Positions 63,371 through 64,000 of a stretch of DNA of 64,000 nt are shown here, one piece after another. Within the stretch, counting starts at the first letter, position 1. Each line of letters begins with the position of its first letter. This DNA comes from Myxococcales bacterium (GTDB lineage Bacteria > Myxococcota_A > Bradymonadia > UBA7976 > UBA1532), in assembly GCA_020633435.1 (NCBI GenBank), contig JACKDP010000009.1, positions 362,095 through 426,094 of the forward strand, in the 5' to 3' direction. The notes beneath the pieces were generated by a model. It ran no database searches. It worked only from the letters and a program-made list of their open reading frames with translations, and had not been told where the DNA came from. Both the position numbers and the translations under genes were made by a program.

Positions 63371-64000
63371 ATGCGCCTCGTCAGCTTCGACCTCTGCCCC
63401 TTCGTCCAGCGCAGCACCATCGCCCTGAACGAGAAGGACCTCCCCCACACCATCGAGTACATCGACCTGGCCGCCAAGCCCGCGTGGTTCCTGGAGATCT
63501 CCCCCCACGGCCGCGTCCCCCTGCTCCAGGTCGACGACACCGTCCTCTTCGAGAGCCTGGCCATCCTGGAGTACCTCGACGAGACCCACGGCGACCGCCT
63601 GCACCCCGCCGACCCCCTCGCCCGCGCCCGCGACCGCGCCTGGTTCCCCGTCGTCGACGCCTTCTTCGCCAGCGGCTACCAGCTCTGCATCGCCCCCGAC
63701 GAAGACCGCTTCGCCGCCCAGCTCGCCGCCTCCCGCCAGCACATGGCCAAGCTCGAAGACCAGATCCAGGGCCCCCTCTGGCGCGGCGACGCCTTCACCC
63801 TCATGGACGCCGTCGCCTACCCTGGCCTCCAGCGCCTGCGCTGGCTCGACCGCGCCTTCGGCGGCCTCGGCCTCTTCGACGCCACCCCCCGCGTCGACCG
63901 CTGGGAAGCCGCGCTCAGCGACCGCCCCAGCATCCAGCGCTCGCTGCTGCCGGGGATGGAAGCGAAGTTCCTGGGGTTCCTGCAGCAGTCGCCGGTGTAC
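63371..64000 (+). CDS. Glutathione S-transferase, 3' end at or beyond the edge
   Basis: The first 210 codons of a GST-family protein, open to the right edge. The thioredoxin-like N-domain starts RLVSFDLCPFVQRSTIALNEK, with CPFVQR as the glutathione-site Cys motif of omega/DHAR-like GSTs, then SPHGRVPLLQVDD and ESLAILEYLDETH. The helical C-domain shows FTLMDAVAYPGLQRLRWLD. ATG 63371 has GGAGA upstream and TATGCT at 63340-63345. It lies 76 nt after the lipoxygenase-like gene and could conjugate or reduce an oxidised lipid product. Confidence 0.85.
   Translation, partial: MRLVSFDLCPFVQRSTIALNEKDLPHTIEYIDLAAKPAWFLEISPHGRVPLLQVDDTVLFESLAILEYLDETHGDRLHPADPLARARDRAWFPVVDAFFASGYQLCIAPDEDRFAAQLAASRQHMAKLEDQIQGPLWRGDAFTLMDAVAYPGLQRLRWLDRAFGGLGLFDATPRVDRWEAALSDRPSIQRSLLPGMEAKFLGFLQQSPVY

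Overview
The window is about 64 kb of very GC-rich bacterial DNA, densely packed with genes. It looks like chromosome from a member of the Myxococcota (delta-type myxobacterial lineage). The evidence is two proteins with a MYXO-CTERM-like tail (Cys, hydrophobic stretch, Arg cluster; 3658-5334 and 47448-48074), several lipoproteins with Asp/Ala- or Gly-rich linkers after the lipobox, two Ser/Thr kinases, an FHA-sigma54 activator and many exported c-type cytochromes. I saw no tRNA, rRNA, CRISPR array, insertion sequence or phage gene. The taxonomic call is inference.

Layout. 364-5334 (minus) holds an exported cytochrome c, a Ser/Thr kinase, a catalase-like lipoprotein and a TIGR03790-like surface protein. 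5487-10492 (plus) holds aspS and a glpA-glpB-mini-glpC set for anaerobic glycerol-3-phosphate oxidation. 10489-14111 (minus) is an exported triad: a DUF1549/DUF1588-like cytochrome, a lipoprotein and a Tat-exported DUF1501-like protein. 14302-23339 holds a repeat-bearing lipoprotein, a SET protein, a cNMP-kinase fusion, a class V aminotransferase, TlpA, a K+ channel, a metalloprotease-like lipoprotein and a CPBP protease. 23405-28315 is sbcD and a frame-disrupted sbcC. 28489-37802 holds an FHA-type sigma54 activator, a rhomboid protease, two coupled DUF4139 (MuiA-like) proteins and a CapA-like lipoprotein.

37803-39557 contains a tandem duplication of a V4R-like sensor gene together with its promoter and leader. 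39833-43341 holds an M1 peptidase coupled to a DUF6702-like protein, then a macro-domain protein. 43357-46904 (minus) holds urate hydroxylase puuD, an ArsB/NhaD-type permease and a PTS-IIA/CBS protein. 47019-53243 includes a persulfide-detoxification operon (two YeeE/YedE halves and a persulfide dioxygenase) behind a near-perfect sigma54 promoter. 53444-54592 is a histidinol-phosphate aminotransferase.

From 54790 to the right edge every gene runs on the plus strand with short gaps or overlaps: dual PilZ, a TPR-YggX fusion, a metallo-beta-lactamase/fatty-acyl-AMP-ligase fusion, an enolase-superfamily epimerase or racemase, a GNAT-cNMP fusion, a short lipoxygenase-like protein and a glutathione S-transferase. 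The last five look like a previously undescribed pathway for an oxygenated N-acyl amino acid or related acyl-amide lipid. This is the most interesting region of the window.
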